This document shows, one piece after another, positions 8,916 to 17,740 of a stretch of DNA of 45,550 nucleotides. Position 1 is the stretch's first letter. Each line of letters opens with the position of its first letter. The stretch spans positions 1-45,550 of the forward strand of contig JAPLCA010000009.1 in the NCBI GenBank assembly GCA_026392465.1, written 5' to 3'. The notes under the pieces are model-generated. The model saw only the letters and a list, made by a program, of their open reading frames with translations, was not told the DNA's origin and made no database searches. A program made the translations under genes and the position numbers. Source of the stretch: Propionibacteriales bacterium. Lineage in GTDB: Bacteria; Actinomycetota; Actinomycetes; Propionibacteriales; Nocardioidaceae.

Positions 8916-10139
8916 TCATCCGTCGAGTCGGACGGGGAGGTGATCGATGCCGCGCAGCAGCAGCGACCGGCGGAACGTGACGTCGTCGAGGTCGACGGCG
9001 CAGCGCAGCCCTGGAAACCGTTCGAACAGCGACCTGAGCGCGACCTCCCCCTCCAGCATGGCCAGGGGGCGACCCAGGCAGTGGTGGATCCCGTGCCCGA
9101 AGGTGAGGTGTCCCTTCGTGTCGCGACCGACGTCGAAGCGATCGGGGTCGGCGAAGCGAGCGGGATCGCGGTTCGCGGCAGCGCCTGCGACGAGGACCAT
9201 GCTGTACGCAGGAATCGTGACGCCGTCGATCACGACGTCCTCCGAGGCGAAGCGCGTGGTCGTCTCCGGCGGTGCGTAGAACCGCAGCACCTCCTCGACC
9301 GCGTTGGGCCAGCGCGACGGGTCCTCCTGCAGGCGGGCCAGCTGCAGAGGGTGCCGCAGGAGCAGGTAGGTGCCGAGCCCGATCAGGCTGACGGAGGCCT
9401 CGAACCCGGCGAGGAGGAGCACCAGGGCGACGGAGACCAGCTCGTCCTGGCTCAGCCGCGCCTCGTCGTCGTCGCGAGCCTGGATGAGGGCGGAGAGCAG
9501 GTCGTCACCAGGCGCGGTGCGCCGTCTTTCGACCAGGTCGAGCATGAAGTCCACCACGTCCTCTGCTGCGTCGCCGCGGGCCTGCGCCCGCTCGGGATCC
9601 ATGATGAGGATCTCGGCGCTCCACCGCCCGAAGTCGCTGCGACGTCCCTCTTCCACGCCGAGCAGCTCGCAGATCACCTGGATCGGGAGCGGGTGCGCGA
9701 ACGTGGCGACGACGTCGGTCTCGCGCGCCTGCGACATGGCGTCGAGGAGGCGGTCGACGATCTGCTGGACACGAGGGCGCATGGCCGCCACCCGCCGGGC
9801 CGTGAACTCCCGTGCGACGAGCCTGCGCAGGCGCGTGTGGTGAGGCGGGTCGCTCGTGCCCATGTTGTTGACGAAGTAGTGCTTGGCCCGGTCGCTGAAG
9901 CCCAGGTAGGCCGGAAAGTCGACCTCGACGTCGGGGTACTGCGCCTTCGGGTCGCTGGACAGACGCAGATCGGTGAGCGCGGTGCGCGCCTGCTCGTAAC
10001 CGGTCACCAGCCAGGCATCCTGGCCGAAGAACCGCACGGGCGCGACCGGCCTCCGTTCGCGCAGCTCGGCGTAGGTGTCGTACCAGTCGACGTGGAACGC
10101 GTCGGAGTCCAGGTCCGGCACCGCCGGCAGGCTGGTCAC
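8916..10139 (-). CDS. eryF: EryF, P450 6-deoxyerythronolide B C-6 hydroxylase
   Basis: This is a 407-residue soluble bacterial cytochrome P450 (CYP107A type). The I helix reads AGFEASVS with Ala248 where most P450s have the conserved Thr; this is the well-known signature of P450eryF, in which substrate and water supply the proton relay. ExxR is Glu283/Arg286, and the haem loop FGHGIHHCLG places the ligand at Cys354. It should hydroxylate 6-deoxyerythronolide B at C-6 to erythronolide B. The GTG start (10139) overlaps the eryBIII stop as GTGA, and the thioesterase gene follows after three bases, so the three form one operon. Confidence 0.95.
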   Translation of the reverse strand: MTSLPAVPDLDSDAFHVDWYDTYAELRERRPVAPVRFFGQDAWLVTGYEQARTALTDLRLSSDPKAQYPDVEVDFPAYLGFSDRAKHYFVNNMGTSDPPHHTRLRRLVAREFTARRVAAMRPRVQQIVDRLLDAMSQARETDVVATFAHPLPIQVICELLGVEEGRRSDFGRWSAEILIMDPERAQARGDAAEDVVDFMLDLVERRRTAPGDDLLSALIQARDDDEARLSQDELVSVALVLLLAGFEASVSLIGLGTYLLLRHPLQLARLQEDPSRWPNAVEEVLRFYAPPETTTRFASEDVVIDGVTIPAYSMVLVAGAAANRDPARFADPDRFDVGRDTKGHLTFGHGIHHCLGRPLAMLEGEVALRSLFERFPGLRCAVDLDDVTFRRSLLLRGIDHLPVRLDG

Positions 10140-11371
10140 GAGACGACCTCGAACCGGGGCAGCGGGAAGACGAGGGATCCGCCGTCGCGCAGGAACTGGG
10201 CTTCGCGCTCGACGAAACCGTCGCGGTAGATCCAGGGGAGCACCAGGAGCTGGTCGGGGAGCCGCGCCTTGGCATCCTCCTCGGAGACGATGGGGATCCT
10301 GGTGCCTGGTGTGAAGCGGCCCGCCTTCTCGGGGGAGACCTCACCGATGCAGGGCAGGTCGGTCTCGGTCAACCCGCAGTACTGCAGGATCACGTTGCCC
10401 TTCGTGGAGGCCCCGTAGCCCAGGGTCGTGCGGCCCTGCGCGCGGGACCGGTCCAGGAAGTCCACGAGCCTGTCCCGGTGTTCCTCGGTCTGTCGTGTGA
10501 ACGCCTCGTAGGGCGCGGGGCCGGCCAGTCCGGCCGCCTGTTCCGCGGCGCGGATCCGGTCGAGGGCCACGGTGTTCGGGACGTGAGGCCCACCGCGGTG
10601 CCCGAGAGTCACCCGGAGACTGCCGCCGTACACGTCGGTGACCTCGGCGTCGACCACGACGAGGTCACTACGCTCCGCCATCCAGTCGAACTGTGCGAGC
10701 GCGTAGTACTCGAGGTGCTCGTGGCAGACGACGTCGTAGGCGCCGGCCTCGAGCATGGAGGCGAGATAGCTCTGCTCGGCCACCCACAAGCCGTCCGGCG
10801 CAAGCACGTCGCGCACGTCGCGGACGAAGGCCAGCGGGTCCGGGAGGTCGTAGAACATCGCCACGGACGTCACGATCCGCGCCTGGCGTTCGCCGTACCG
10901 CTCCCGGAAGGTGTCCGCGGAGAAGGCCCCCGCGACCAGGTCGGCCCCCGGGGGGTACAGGTGGCGGAACTTCTCCCCGACGAGGTCGAAGCCGACCATC
11001 GTCGGTGCGTCGGGGAGGTAGGAGCGCAACAGCGTCGAGTCGTTGCTCCCGATGTCGATGACGAGGTCCGACGGGCCGACGTCCACCTTGGAGCGCACCG
11101 ACGCGACGAGCGACCCCAGGTGGTCGACCATGAACGGCCGGATCCCCGAGCGGTAGCCGTACCCGTCGTTGAACATGAGCCCGAAGTCGGCCGTGTGGCG
11201 GAGCTGGACCAGGCCACACCCAGGTGGCGTGCACCGGACGAGGTCCAGCGGTACCGCTGGGACGACCGTGTCGGGATCGCCGGGGAAGACTCCGGTCAAG
11301 GCTTGGTCGCCGAGGGACAGGATGGGCTCGAGGTCGGTGTGACCGCAGATGCGGCAGGCCGAGATGCTCAC
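10136..11371 (-). CDS. eryBIII: EryBIII, NDP-hexose C-3 methyltransferase (mycarose)
   Basis: The 411-residue protein is a TylC3/EryBIII-type C-methyltransferase that installs the C-3 methyl branch of L-mycarose on a TDP-4-keto sugar, using SAM. The N-terminal zinc-binding module shows CRICGH plus CTPPGCG. The SAM motif is VIDIGSNDSTLL, and EHLEYYAL and GYGASTKGN are typical of the family. I place the start at GTG 11371 (VSISACRIC), because this gives the usual length of about 410. The longer frame to 11488 would run into the eryBI promoter region and adds a low-quality Arg/Ser-rich stretch. A -10-like TAGGGT lies seven bases upstream, suggesting a leaderless mRNA. Confidence 0.9.
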   Translation of the reverse strand: MSISACRICGHTDLEPILSLGDQALTGVFPGDPDTVVPAVPLDLVRCTPPGCGLVQLRHTADFGLMFNDGYGYRSGIRPFMVDHLGSLVASVRSKVDVGPSDLVIDIGSNDSTLLRSYLPDAPTMVGFDLVGEKFRHLYPPGADLVAGAFSADTFRERYGERQARIVTSVAMFYDLPDPLAFVRDVRDVLAPDGLWVAEQSYLASMLEAGAYDVVCHEHLEYYALAQFDWMAERSDLVVVDAEVTDVYGGSLRVTLGHRGGPHVPNTVALDRIRAAEQAAGLAGPAPYEAFTRQTEEHRDRLVDFLDRSRAQGRTTLGYGASTKGNVILQYCGLTETDLPCIGEVSPEKAGRFTPGTRIPIVSEEDAKARLPDQLLVLPWIYRDGFVEREAQFLRDGGSLVFPLPRFEVVS

Positions 11372-11496
11372 GCCGACGACCCTACTCGACGCCCGCGCGG
11401 TGAGGACAGGGCCAGATTCGTGGGTGACGGTGACCGAGCACGGGGAGGGGAGCCGTTCGGTTGCATCGCGCGGCGGGCGTGTGGGCACAATGGCAC
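11372..11496. promoter_or_regulatory. Divergent promoter region between eryBIII and eryBI
   Basis: These 125 bases separate two divergent genes. On the - strand, TAGGGT (complement of 11379-11384) sits seven bases from the GTG start of eryBIII. That is the spacing expected of a -10 element for a leaderless transcript, and no ribosome binding site is present. On the + strand, TTGCAT (11461-11466) and CACAAT (11486-11491) lie 19 bases apart just before the ATG of eryBI, which also lacks a clear ribosome binding site. The assignments rest on inspection only. Confidence 0.4.
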
Positions 11497-13941
11497 ATGC
11501 GCGTTCTCGGGGGATTGTTCGGAATCATGATGGTGCTGGTCGCCGGCTCGACGGGCGCGGTCGGGGCGAAGGTCGCGGGGCCCGAGGAGTCCCGTGACGA
11601 CCGAGAGGTCCACCGACTGGTGGCACAGATGACGGTCGAGGAGAAGCTGTCCTTCGTCTACTGGAACTACAACCTGGACGACCCCCTCGAGAAGCTCTGG
11701 CTTCCCGGTGTGCCCCGGCTGGGGATACCTCAGCTCAGCGGCACGGACGGTCCGGCCGGCGTCACGATCAGCCGCCCGGCGGTCGCCATGCCGGCGCCGG
11801 TGGCGCTGGCGTCGACCTTCGACGAGGACCTGGCGCGCCGGTACGGCGAGGTCCTGGGCCGCGAGGGTCGCGCCGCACGCCAGGACGTGATCCTCGGGCC
11901 GATGGTCAACAACATCCGCGTCCCACAGGCCGGACGCAACTTCGAGACGTTCAGCGAGGATCCGCTCCTCACCGGCCGGATCGCCGCCTCGCAGGTCCGC
12001 GGCGTCCAGAGCCAGGGACTCATGACCTCGGTGAAGCACTTCGCCGCCAACACGCAGGAGACCGACCGCTACACGACCGACGTCGACATCGACGAGCGCA
12101 CCCTTCGCGAGGTCGAGCTACCCGGCTTCGAGGCGCCGATCCGCGCGGGCGCGTCGTCCGTCATGTGCGCCTACCCCAAGGTCAACGGCACGTTCGCCTG
12201 CGGCAACGACACGCTGCTGAACGAGATCCTGCGGGAGCAGTGGGGCTTCGAGGGCTGGGTGATGTCGGACTGGGGGGCGACGCACGCCACGGAGGACATC
12301 GAGGCCGGGCTCGACCAGGAGATGGGCGTCGACGTCAACCCCGACGGCAGCCTCGCGCCGGGGAAGTTCTTCGGCGACGCTCTGCGTCGTGCGATCGAGG
12401 AGGGTCGGATCCCGGAGTCGCGACTCGACACGTCGGTGACGCGCATCCTCCGCCAGATGGAACGGTTCGGCCTGCTGGACGCCGAACCGCCGACGCGGCC
12501 CCAGCGAGACGTCGCCGGTGGTGTGGCGGTGGCCCAGGAGGTCGCGGAGGAGGGTGCGGTGCTGCTGCGCAACGAGGACTCCCTGCTGCCGCTGGACCCG
12601 GACGCGGACCAGGAGATCGCTGTGATCGGACCGACTGCGAAGGAGCCGAAGGTCACCGGTCTCGGCAGCTCGTACGTGGAGCCCGACTTCGCCAACGCAC
12701 CCCTCGACGCCATGAGAGACCGGGCCCCCGCGTCGCAGCTGAGCTACCAGGTGGGTGAGGAGCTCAGGGGAACCGCGATCGGTCCGGACGCGCTCCAGCC
12801 CACTTTCGAGAGCGGTCGCAAGACGCCGGACGCGAACGGGGTCCTGTACGAGGGGACGCTGACCGTGCCGGAGACGGGCGACTACAGGATCGCGGTGCGG
12901 ATGGACGGCGGGAACGGCGGCCTCGTGGTCGACGGCGGAGCGCCCATCGGCGTGGGGGACGTGTTCGGCCCGCTCACCAGCGTCCCCCTGCGGTTGGACG
13001 CTGGTGAGCACAGCATCCAGCTCACAGGGACTGCGCCGCCCGGCGGCGACCCCACCGTGGACGTCGACCTGACGTGGGTCACGCCCGGCGCGGCGCGGCA
13101 GGCGCAGGACGCGGCCGTGGAGGCGGCACGCGGCGCGGACGTCGCGGTCGTCTTCGGCTACGACGACGGTGCCGAGACCGCCGACCGCACATCGCTGGCC
13201 CTGCCGGGTCGCCAGGACGAGCTCATCGAGGCCGTGGCCCGCGCCAACCCGCGCACGGTCGTCGTTCTCAACACCGGGTCGTCCGTCACGATGCCGTGGT
13301 TGGACTCCACTCGTGCCGTGCTGGACATGTGGTACCCCGGGCAGGCCGGGGCGGAGGCGACGGCGGCGCTGCTCTTCGGGGACGCGGAGCCCGGTGGACG
13401 ACTCACGCAGACCTTCCCTCGGTCGATCGAGGAGACCCCGGTCGGTTCCGACCCCCGACGGTTCCCCGGCGTCGCCGGCACGGTGCACTACGACGAGGGG
13501 ATCTTCTCGGGGTACCGCTGGTACGACAAGGAGGACGTGCAGCCGCTGTTCGCCTTCGGGCACGGCCTGTCCTACACGAGCTTCAGGTACGGCCCGCTCA
13601 CGGTGCGTCCAGCTCGCGACGGCGGTCTCGTCGCGCGGGTGAAGGTGACGAACACCGGCGACCGCGCCGGTTCGGAGGTCGTCCAGGCCTACCTGGGACC
13701 CAGCCCCGAGGTCGAGCTGCCGCAGGCCGAACGACAGCTGGCGGGCTTCGAGAAGGTCCGTCTGCGCGCCGGGGAGTCCCGCTGGGTCGTGGTGAGGATC
13801 GCGCCACGTGCGTTGCAGCACTGGGACGTCGACCGCGACACCTGGGTGACGGGGACGGGACGACGCACGGTGGAGGTCGGTGCGTCGTCGAGAGATCTGC
13901 GACGCGGCGTCGACGTGACCGTCCGCACGCAGGGACGCTAG
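11497..13941 (+). CDS. eryBI: EryBI, secreted glycoside hydrolase family 3 beta-glucosidase
   Basis: The 814-residue GH3 enzyme has a short hydrophobic N-terminal segment compatible with secretion. The catalytic domain includes GTDGPAGV, KHFAAN and the nucleophile Asp258 in VMSDWGATH. A PA14-type insertion lies roughly at residues 445-530 (YEGTLTVPETGDYRI), a second GH3 domain follows, and the end is a fibronectin III-like domain (about 700-800). S. erythraea eryBI encodes a similar protein. Related macrolide clusters (DesR, OleR) use such enzymes outside the cell to remove a glucose that protects the producer, so reactivation of a glucosylated macrolide is the likely role rather than sugar biosynthesis. 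I choose ATG 11497 because signal-like residues follow it. The stop shares CTAG with the stop of erm. Confidence 0.88.
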   Translation: MRVLGGLFGIMMVLVAGSTGAVGAKVAGPEESRDDREVHRLVAQMTVEEKLSFVYWNYNLDDPLEKLWLPGVPRLGIPQLSGTDGPAGVTISRPAVAMPAPVALASTFDEDLARRYGEVLGREGRAARQDVILGPMVNNIRVPQAGRNFETFSEDPLLTGRIAASQVRGVQSQGLMTSVKHFAANTQETDRYTTDVDIDERTLREVELPGFEAPIRAGASSVMCAYPKVNGTFACGNDTLLNEILREQWGFEGWVMSDWGATHATEDIEAGLDQEMGVDVNPDGSLAPGKFFGDALRRAIEEGRIPESRLDTSVTRILRQMERFGLLDAEPPTRPQRDVAGGVAVAQEVAEEGAVLLRNEDSLLPLDPDADQEIAVIGPTAKEPKVTGLGSSYVEPDFANAPLDAMRDRAPASQLSYQVGEELRGTAIGPDALQPTFESGRKTPDANGVLYEGTLTVPETGDYRIAVRMDGGNGGLVVDGGAPIGVGDVFGPLTSVPLRLDAGEHSIQLTGTAPPGGDPTVDVDLTWVTPGAARQAQDAAVEAARGADVAVVFGYDDGAETADRTSLALPGRQDELIEAVARANPRTVVVLNTGSSVTMPWLDSTRAVLDMWYPGQAGAEATAALLFGDAEPGGRLTQTFPRSIEETPVGSDPRRFPGVAGTVHYDEGIFSGYRWYDKEDVQPLFAFGHGLSYTSFRYGPLTVRPARDGGLVARVKVTNTGDRAGSEVVQAYLGPSPEVELPQAERQLAGFEKVRLRAGESRWVVVRIAPRALQHWDVDRDTWVTGTGRRTVEVGASSRDLRRGVDVTVRTQGR

Positions 13942-14975
13942 GCCGACCCGCGGCCGGGTCGCCCGGGTCGCCCGGGTCGGCCGGGTCGGCTGCCGCGACG
14001 GCCCCGGCCTCCCGCCGGGTCAGGGCGTCCTGCGCCGGTGCTCCCTCGCCCGTCGCGGTGTCCGGGCCGCCCGGACGAGCCGCGCCGGCCTCGGTCGTCG
14101 TCCGTCGCGCGCCGCGGCCGGCCCCGGAACCCGTCCAGGTGACGGAAGAGCGTGATCCACTGGTCGGGGTGCACGAAGGCCACGATCTCGTCGTGTGCGA
14201 CGTCGGCTCGCGCGAACGCGCTGTCGACCTTCTGGCGGGGCCACTCCCGGGCCAGCGAGCGGTACAGGCTGCCCCCCTTGCCGATGAAGCCGATCTCCAC
14301 CATGTCCGCGTACCGCGACCGCGCTTCGGGGTCCGCCACGAGCGGCTCGGGGCGGCGCTGCAGCCTCATGATCGCGGAGTGCACGCGTGGGACGGGCGTG
14401 AACAGCGACCGGTCGACCTTGGCGACGTAGCGCCACTCGAAGGTCGGCCAGGTCGTCACGGTGAGAGCCGTCCAGCGTCCGTAGTCCCCCGTCCGCTTGC
14501 GGGCGAACTCCTGCTGGGTCACCAGCGTCGCCGACGTCAGCGTCGGCGCGGTCAGGCACCAGTCGACGATGGCCGAGGTGATGCCGTACGGGATCGCGCC
14601 CACGAACTGGAACGGCTCGTCCGGGGGCGCGGCGGTCAGGAAGTCCGCATGGACGACCTCGATGTCCGGCGCCTTCCCGAGGTCGGCGGTCAGTCGTGCC
14701 GCCAGGCGTGCGTCCAGCTCGTACGTGCGTACGCGCGCGGCGCGGCGGGCGAGCTCACGGGTGAGCAGACCCTCTCCGGGCCCCGCCTCCACGACCAGGC
14801 CGTGCGGGTCGAGGTCGGCGGCGTCGGCGATCCGCCGGATCGTCGCCGTGTCCCGCAGGAAGTTCTGCCCGAGGACCCGCCGGTCCCGGTCGCGCTGCGT
14901 CCGGCCGCCCACGGGACGCTCCGGACGTCCGGAGGAGGGTCCTCGTCCCCGCGGTCGGTCCTGCGCGGGTGCCAT
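13938..14975 (-). CDS. erm: Erm 23S rRNA adenine-N6 dimethyltransferase (self-resistance)
   Basis: The 345-residue protein is an Erm/KsgA-type methyltransferase. It has GQNFLRD at the start of the SAM domain (about residue 36), motif I VVEAGPGEGLLT, an acidic residue in YELDARL, and the IPYGITS motif near residue 130. It should dimethylate A2058 of 23S rRNA, giving macrolide-lincosamide-streptogramin B resistance to the producer. As in other actinomycete Erm proteins, the C-terminus is a long basic Gly/Arg/Pro-rich tail, ending in tandem GRP repeats encoded at about 13950-13990. AGGAG lies shortly before the ATG at 14975. Arthrobacter/Aeromicrobium Erm is catalogued as Erm(R), which this may be, but I cannot align it here. 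Confidence 0.93.
   Translation of the reverse strand: MAPAQDRPRGRGPSSGRPERPVGGRTQRDRDRRVLGQNFLRDTATIRRIADAADLDPHGLVVEAGPGEGLLTRELARRAARVRTYELDARLAARLTADLGKAPDIEVVHADFLTAAPPDEPFQFVGAIPYGITSAIVDWCLTAPTLTSATLVTQQEFARKRTGDYGRWTALTVTTWPTFEWRYVAKVDRSLFTPVPRVHSAIMRLQRRPEPLVADPEARSRYADMVEIGFIGKGGSLYRSLAREWPRQKVDSAFARADVAHDEIVAFVHPDQWITLFRHLDGFRGRPRRATDDDRGRRGSSGRPGHRDGRGSTGAGRPDPAGGRGRRGSRPGRPGRPGRPGRGSA
13950..13992. repeat. Short tandem repeat encoding the Erm Gly-Arg-Pro tail
   Basis: Four imperfect 9-base units of the form GGTCGCCCG are arranged head to tail. On the - strand they encode successive GRP triplets at the Erm C-terminus. Repeat-number variation would change tail length without changing the frame. 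Confidence 0.75.
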
Positions 14976-15103
14976 CTCGTGCTCCTGTCGTCGGGTCGCC
15001 GGCCTGGGCCTGGGCTCGTCGGCACGACTCAGGATACGGTGACGATGCGCCGGTCGGACGCCTCGGTCGGTGTGCCCGATGTCGCCAACCCGAGGAGTAA
15101 GTC
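14976..15103. promoter_or_regulatory. Divergent promoter region between erm and eryK
   Basis: This 128-base gap separates the divergent erm and eryK starts. The - strand carries TATCCT (complement of 15031-15036), a possible -10 for erm. The + strand has a good ribosome binding site GAGGAG (15092-15097) before the GTG of eryK. I do not see a convincing leader peptide or attenuator for erm. Confidence 0.35.
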
Positions 15104-16285
15104 GTGTCGTCCTCCGTGGTCCCGCCCATGTCCGACGAGCAGGCGCTGTTGTCCTGGCTGGCGGACATGCGGTCCGACGAGCCGGTCTGGCGAGACGAGT
15201 ACGGGGTGTGGCACGTGTTCCGGCACGAGGACGTCCGTCAGGTCCTGAAGGACACGCTGACCTTCTCCTCCGACCCGAATCGCGTCATCGAGGGGGCGGA
15301 GCCGACCCCGGGCATGATTCACGAGCTGGACCCGCCGGAGCACCGCGCGCTTCGCAAGGTGGTCAGCAGCGCGTTCACGCCCAGGATGATCGAGGGCCTG
15401 GAACCGCGGATACGTGAGGTCGCCCGCGAGCTGCTCGACGCCGCGGGCTCTCGCTTCGACCTCGTGGAGGAGCTTGCGTTCACGCTGCCGGTGACCATCA
15501 TCGGAGAGCTGCTCGGACTCCCCCGTGAGGACCAGGAGCAGTTCGGCTCCTGGTCGGCCTCCCTGATCGACATCCAGATGGACGATCCGACCGACCCCGC
15601 GCTGGCCGAACGGATCGCCCAGATCCTCGATCCTCTGACCACCTACCTGAGGGACCTGTGTGCGCAACGCCGTGCGGCGCCGGGAGACGACCTGGTGAGT
15701 CGACTCGTCCTCGCCGAGGTCGATGGGCGGGTGCTCGATGACGTCGAGGCGGCGAACTTCTCGACCGCGCTGCTCCTTGCGGGGCACGTCACGACGACGG
15801 TGCTGCTCGGCAACATCGTCAACACGCTCGACGAGCACCCGTGGGCGTGGGACCTCGCGCGGGACCAGCCGGAGCGGATCCCGGCGATCGTGGAGGAGGT
15901 CCTGCGCTTCCGCCCACCGTTCCCGCAGATGCAGCGCACGACGACCACGGCCACGCGGGTCGGCGACGTGGAGCTGCCGGCGGACGTGATGGTGAACGTC
16001 TGGGTCCTGTCGGCCAACCGCGATCCTGAGGCGCACGATGATCCGGACCTGTTCGACCCGGACCGGGGTGTCCGCGGAGCGGCGCAGCTCGCCTTCGGGC
16101 ACGGGATCCACTTCTGCCTCGGGGCGCCGCTCGCCCGGCTCGAGAACATCGTGGCACTCGAGGAGATCGTGCGCGCCCACGGCCGACTCGTGGTCGACCG
16201 GGACGACCCGTCCTTCGCGTCGTTCGACCAGATCGTCCTCGGCGTGCGGACCATGCCGGTGCACGCCCAGGACCGTGGTGCCTGA
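15104..16285 (+). CDS. eryK: EryK, P450 C-12 hydroxylase of erythromycin
   Basis: This 393-residue cytochrome P450 has the I helix LLLAGHVTTTVLLG with a normal Thr, ExxR in VEEVLRF followed by RPPFPQMQRT (a stretch characteristic of EryK as I remember it), and the haem loop FGHGIHFCLG. EryK hydroxylates C-12 of erythromycin D, leading to erythromycins C and A. The GTG start at 15104 is preceded by GAGGAG. In Saccharopolyspora eryK sits at the far end of the other ery flank; here it heads the operon eryK-eryP-eryTII, next to erm. The stop lies just past the eryP start, so the two genes overlap. Confidence 0.93.
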   Translation: MSSSVVPPMSDEQALLSWLADMRSDEPVWRDEYGVWHVFRHEDVRQVLKDTLTFSSDPNRVIEGAEPTPGMIHELDPPEHRALRKVVSSAFTPRMIEGLEPRIREVARELLDAAGSRFDLVEELAFTLPVTIIGELLGLPREDQEQFGSWSASLIDIQMDDPTDPALAERIAQILDPLTTYLRDLCAQRRAAPGDDLVSRLVLAEVDGRVLDDVEAANFSTALLLAGHVTTTVLLGNIVNTLDEHPWAWDLARDQPERIPAIVEEVLRFRPPFPQMQRTTTTATRVGDVELPADVMVNVWVLSANRDPEAHDDPDLFDPDRGVRGAAQLAFGHGIHFCLGAPLARLENIVALEEIVRAHGRLVVDRDDPSFASFDQIVLGVRTMPVHAQDRGA

Positions 16286-16997
16286 CGGTGCTGCGCACGT
16301 CGAGGACGGACCGCTGCGGCGCCTCCTCGACGACCAGCGGCTCGTCGTCAGAGAGTCCTTCGAGCACGGGGAGGAGCACGGTCTCACCGCCGCGGAGCGG
16401 GTTCTCGTCTCCAGGGCAGTTCCGACGCGTCGCCGCGAGTTCGCCGCAGGACGCCGCGCGGCCCGCGCGGCCCTGCTCGAGCTCGGCGCTCCCGCCACGT
16501 CGATCCTGTCAGGACCGAGGGGCGAACCGGCCTGGCCTGCGAGCGTGGTCGGGAGCATCACCCACTGTGTCGGATACGTCGGTGTCACGGTCGCCCGTCG
16601 CGGGGACGTGCGCGCGGTGGGGATCGACGCCGAGCCCGACCTGCGTCTCCCCGACGGCGTCCTCGAGACGATCGCCTCGCCGGCCGAGCGGTCGATGGTC
16701 GTCGCCCTGTCAGCCGACGGTCGCGCCGTCGCGTGGGACCGGCTGGTCTTCTGCGTCAAGGAGGTCGTCTTCAAGATCTGGTACCCGCTGGCGCTGAGCT
16801 GGCTGGACTTCGGCGACGCCGAGGTCGTCGTCGACCCGGACCGGGGGACCTTCCGTGCGTCGCTGCTGCGACCGTCGCACGAGCTCGCGGCCCTGTGCCT
16901 TCCCGCGGTGCTCCGGGGGCGGTGGTCCCGGGAGCGCGGTGTCCTCGTGGCCGCTGCGTGGATCGAGGCCCGTGCAAGGTCGGGGGAGGCCGCGTGA
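16278..16997 (+). CDS. eryP: EryP, Sfp-type phosphopantetheinyl transferase
   Basis: The protein of about 239 residues is an EntD/Sfp-like 4'-phosphopantetheinyl transferase. The metal-binding VGIDAE lies near residue 115-119, and the catalytic FCVKEVVFK element at about 158-166. It is expected to convert apo- to holo-ACPs of the erythromycin polyketide synthase. The start is one of two adjacent GTG codons (16275 or 16278), both overlapping the end of eryK, with AGGA just upstream. The stop overlaps the GTG of the following thioesterase. A PPTase gene inside the cluster is, to my knowledge, a feature of the Aeromicrobium cluster that is absent from the S. erythraea one. Confidence 0.9.
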   Translation: MPDGAAHVEDGPLRRLLDDQRLVVRESFEHGEEHGLTAAERVLVSRAVPTRRREFAAGRRAARAALLELGAPATSILSGPRGEPAWPASVVGSITHCVGYVGVTVARRGDVRAVGIDAEPDLRLPDGVLETIASPAERSMVVALSADGRAVAWDRLVFCVKEVVFKIWYPLALSWLDFGDAEVVVDPDRGTFRASLLRPSHELAALCLPAVLRGRWSRERGVLVAAAWIEARARSGEAA

Positions 16998-17740
16998 CGG
17001 ACGGTGGAGGTCTCGACGACCTGTGGTTCCGCCCGCTGAACGCCGCTCGTCAGGATGCTCCGTTGCTGGTCGTCCTGCCGCACGCCGGCGGCTCGGCGAG
17101 CTACTACCGGCCGCTGGGAGCACTGCTCCCCGAGGTCGAGGTGTGGGCGGTGCAGTACCCGGGGCGCCAGGACCGGTACGGCGAGGAGCAGCTGCCGTCG
17201 ATCGACCGGCTGGCCGACGAGGTGGCGGCGCGGCTGTCGTCGCAGGCGGCGGAGCGGTCGCTCGCGCTCTTCGGCCACAGCATGGGGGCGGTGGTGGCCT
17301 TCGAGGTGACGCGACGGCTGGAGGGTCTCGGGGTCGCCGTCGCCCACCTCGTCGTCTCCGGGCGAGGTGCGCCGGACTGGACGCCGCCCCCGGGCGGCCC
17401 GACCGACGACGACGCCCTGGTGACCGAGCTCCTCCGTCTCTCGGGGACCCATGCAGCGGTCCTCGACGACCCGGATCTGCTCGCTCTGGTGCTCCCGGCG
17501 GTCAGGGCCGACTACGCCATCGTCCGCGAGTACCGGGCGTCGGCCGACGCCCGGGTCGCGACGTCCCTCACGGTGCTTCACGCCCGCGACGACCCGCTCG
17601 TGCCCGCCGAGGCCCTCGACGGCTGGCGGGACGCCTCCTCCGGGCCGGTCTCGTTCCTGGCCTTCCTGGGTGGGCACTTCTACCTGGTGGAGCGGGCGGC
17701 CGAGGTCGCGGACGTGTTGCGACGGGCGGCGTCAGGCTAG
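16994..17740 (+). CDS. eryTII: EryTII, second type II thioesterase
   Basis: This 248-residue alpha/beta hydrolase has VLPHAGGSASYY, nucleophile elbow GHSMGAV (near residue 95), acid residue in LHARDDPL, and terminal GGHFYLVE. It is the same family as the thioesterase gene at 8157-8912 and presumably edits misloaded ACPs. Both share motifs such as VWAVQYPGRQDR, so they may be paralogues, though they are carried in different operons. The start is GTG at 16994 within a GTGA overlap with the eryP stop, which indicates coupling. Confidence 0.9.
   Translation: MTDGGGLDDLWFRPLNAARQDAPLLVVLPHAGGSASYYRPLGALLPEVEVWAVQYPGRQDRYGEEQLPSIDRLADEVAARLSSQAAERSLALFGHSMGAVVAFEVTRRLEGLGVAVAHLVVSGRGAPDWTPPPGGPTDDDALVTELLRLSGTHAAVLDDPDLLALVLPAVRADYAIVREYRASADARVATSLTVLHARDDPLVPAEALDGWRDASSGPVSFLAFLGGHFYLVERAAEVADVLRRAASG

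Noticed and set aside
11372..11488. A longer N-terminus for EryBIII
   Set aside because: The extension is low-complexity, gives an unusual length, and would occupy the promoter region shared with eryBI.
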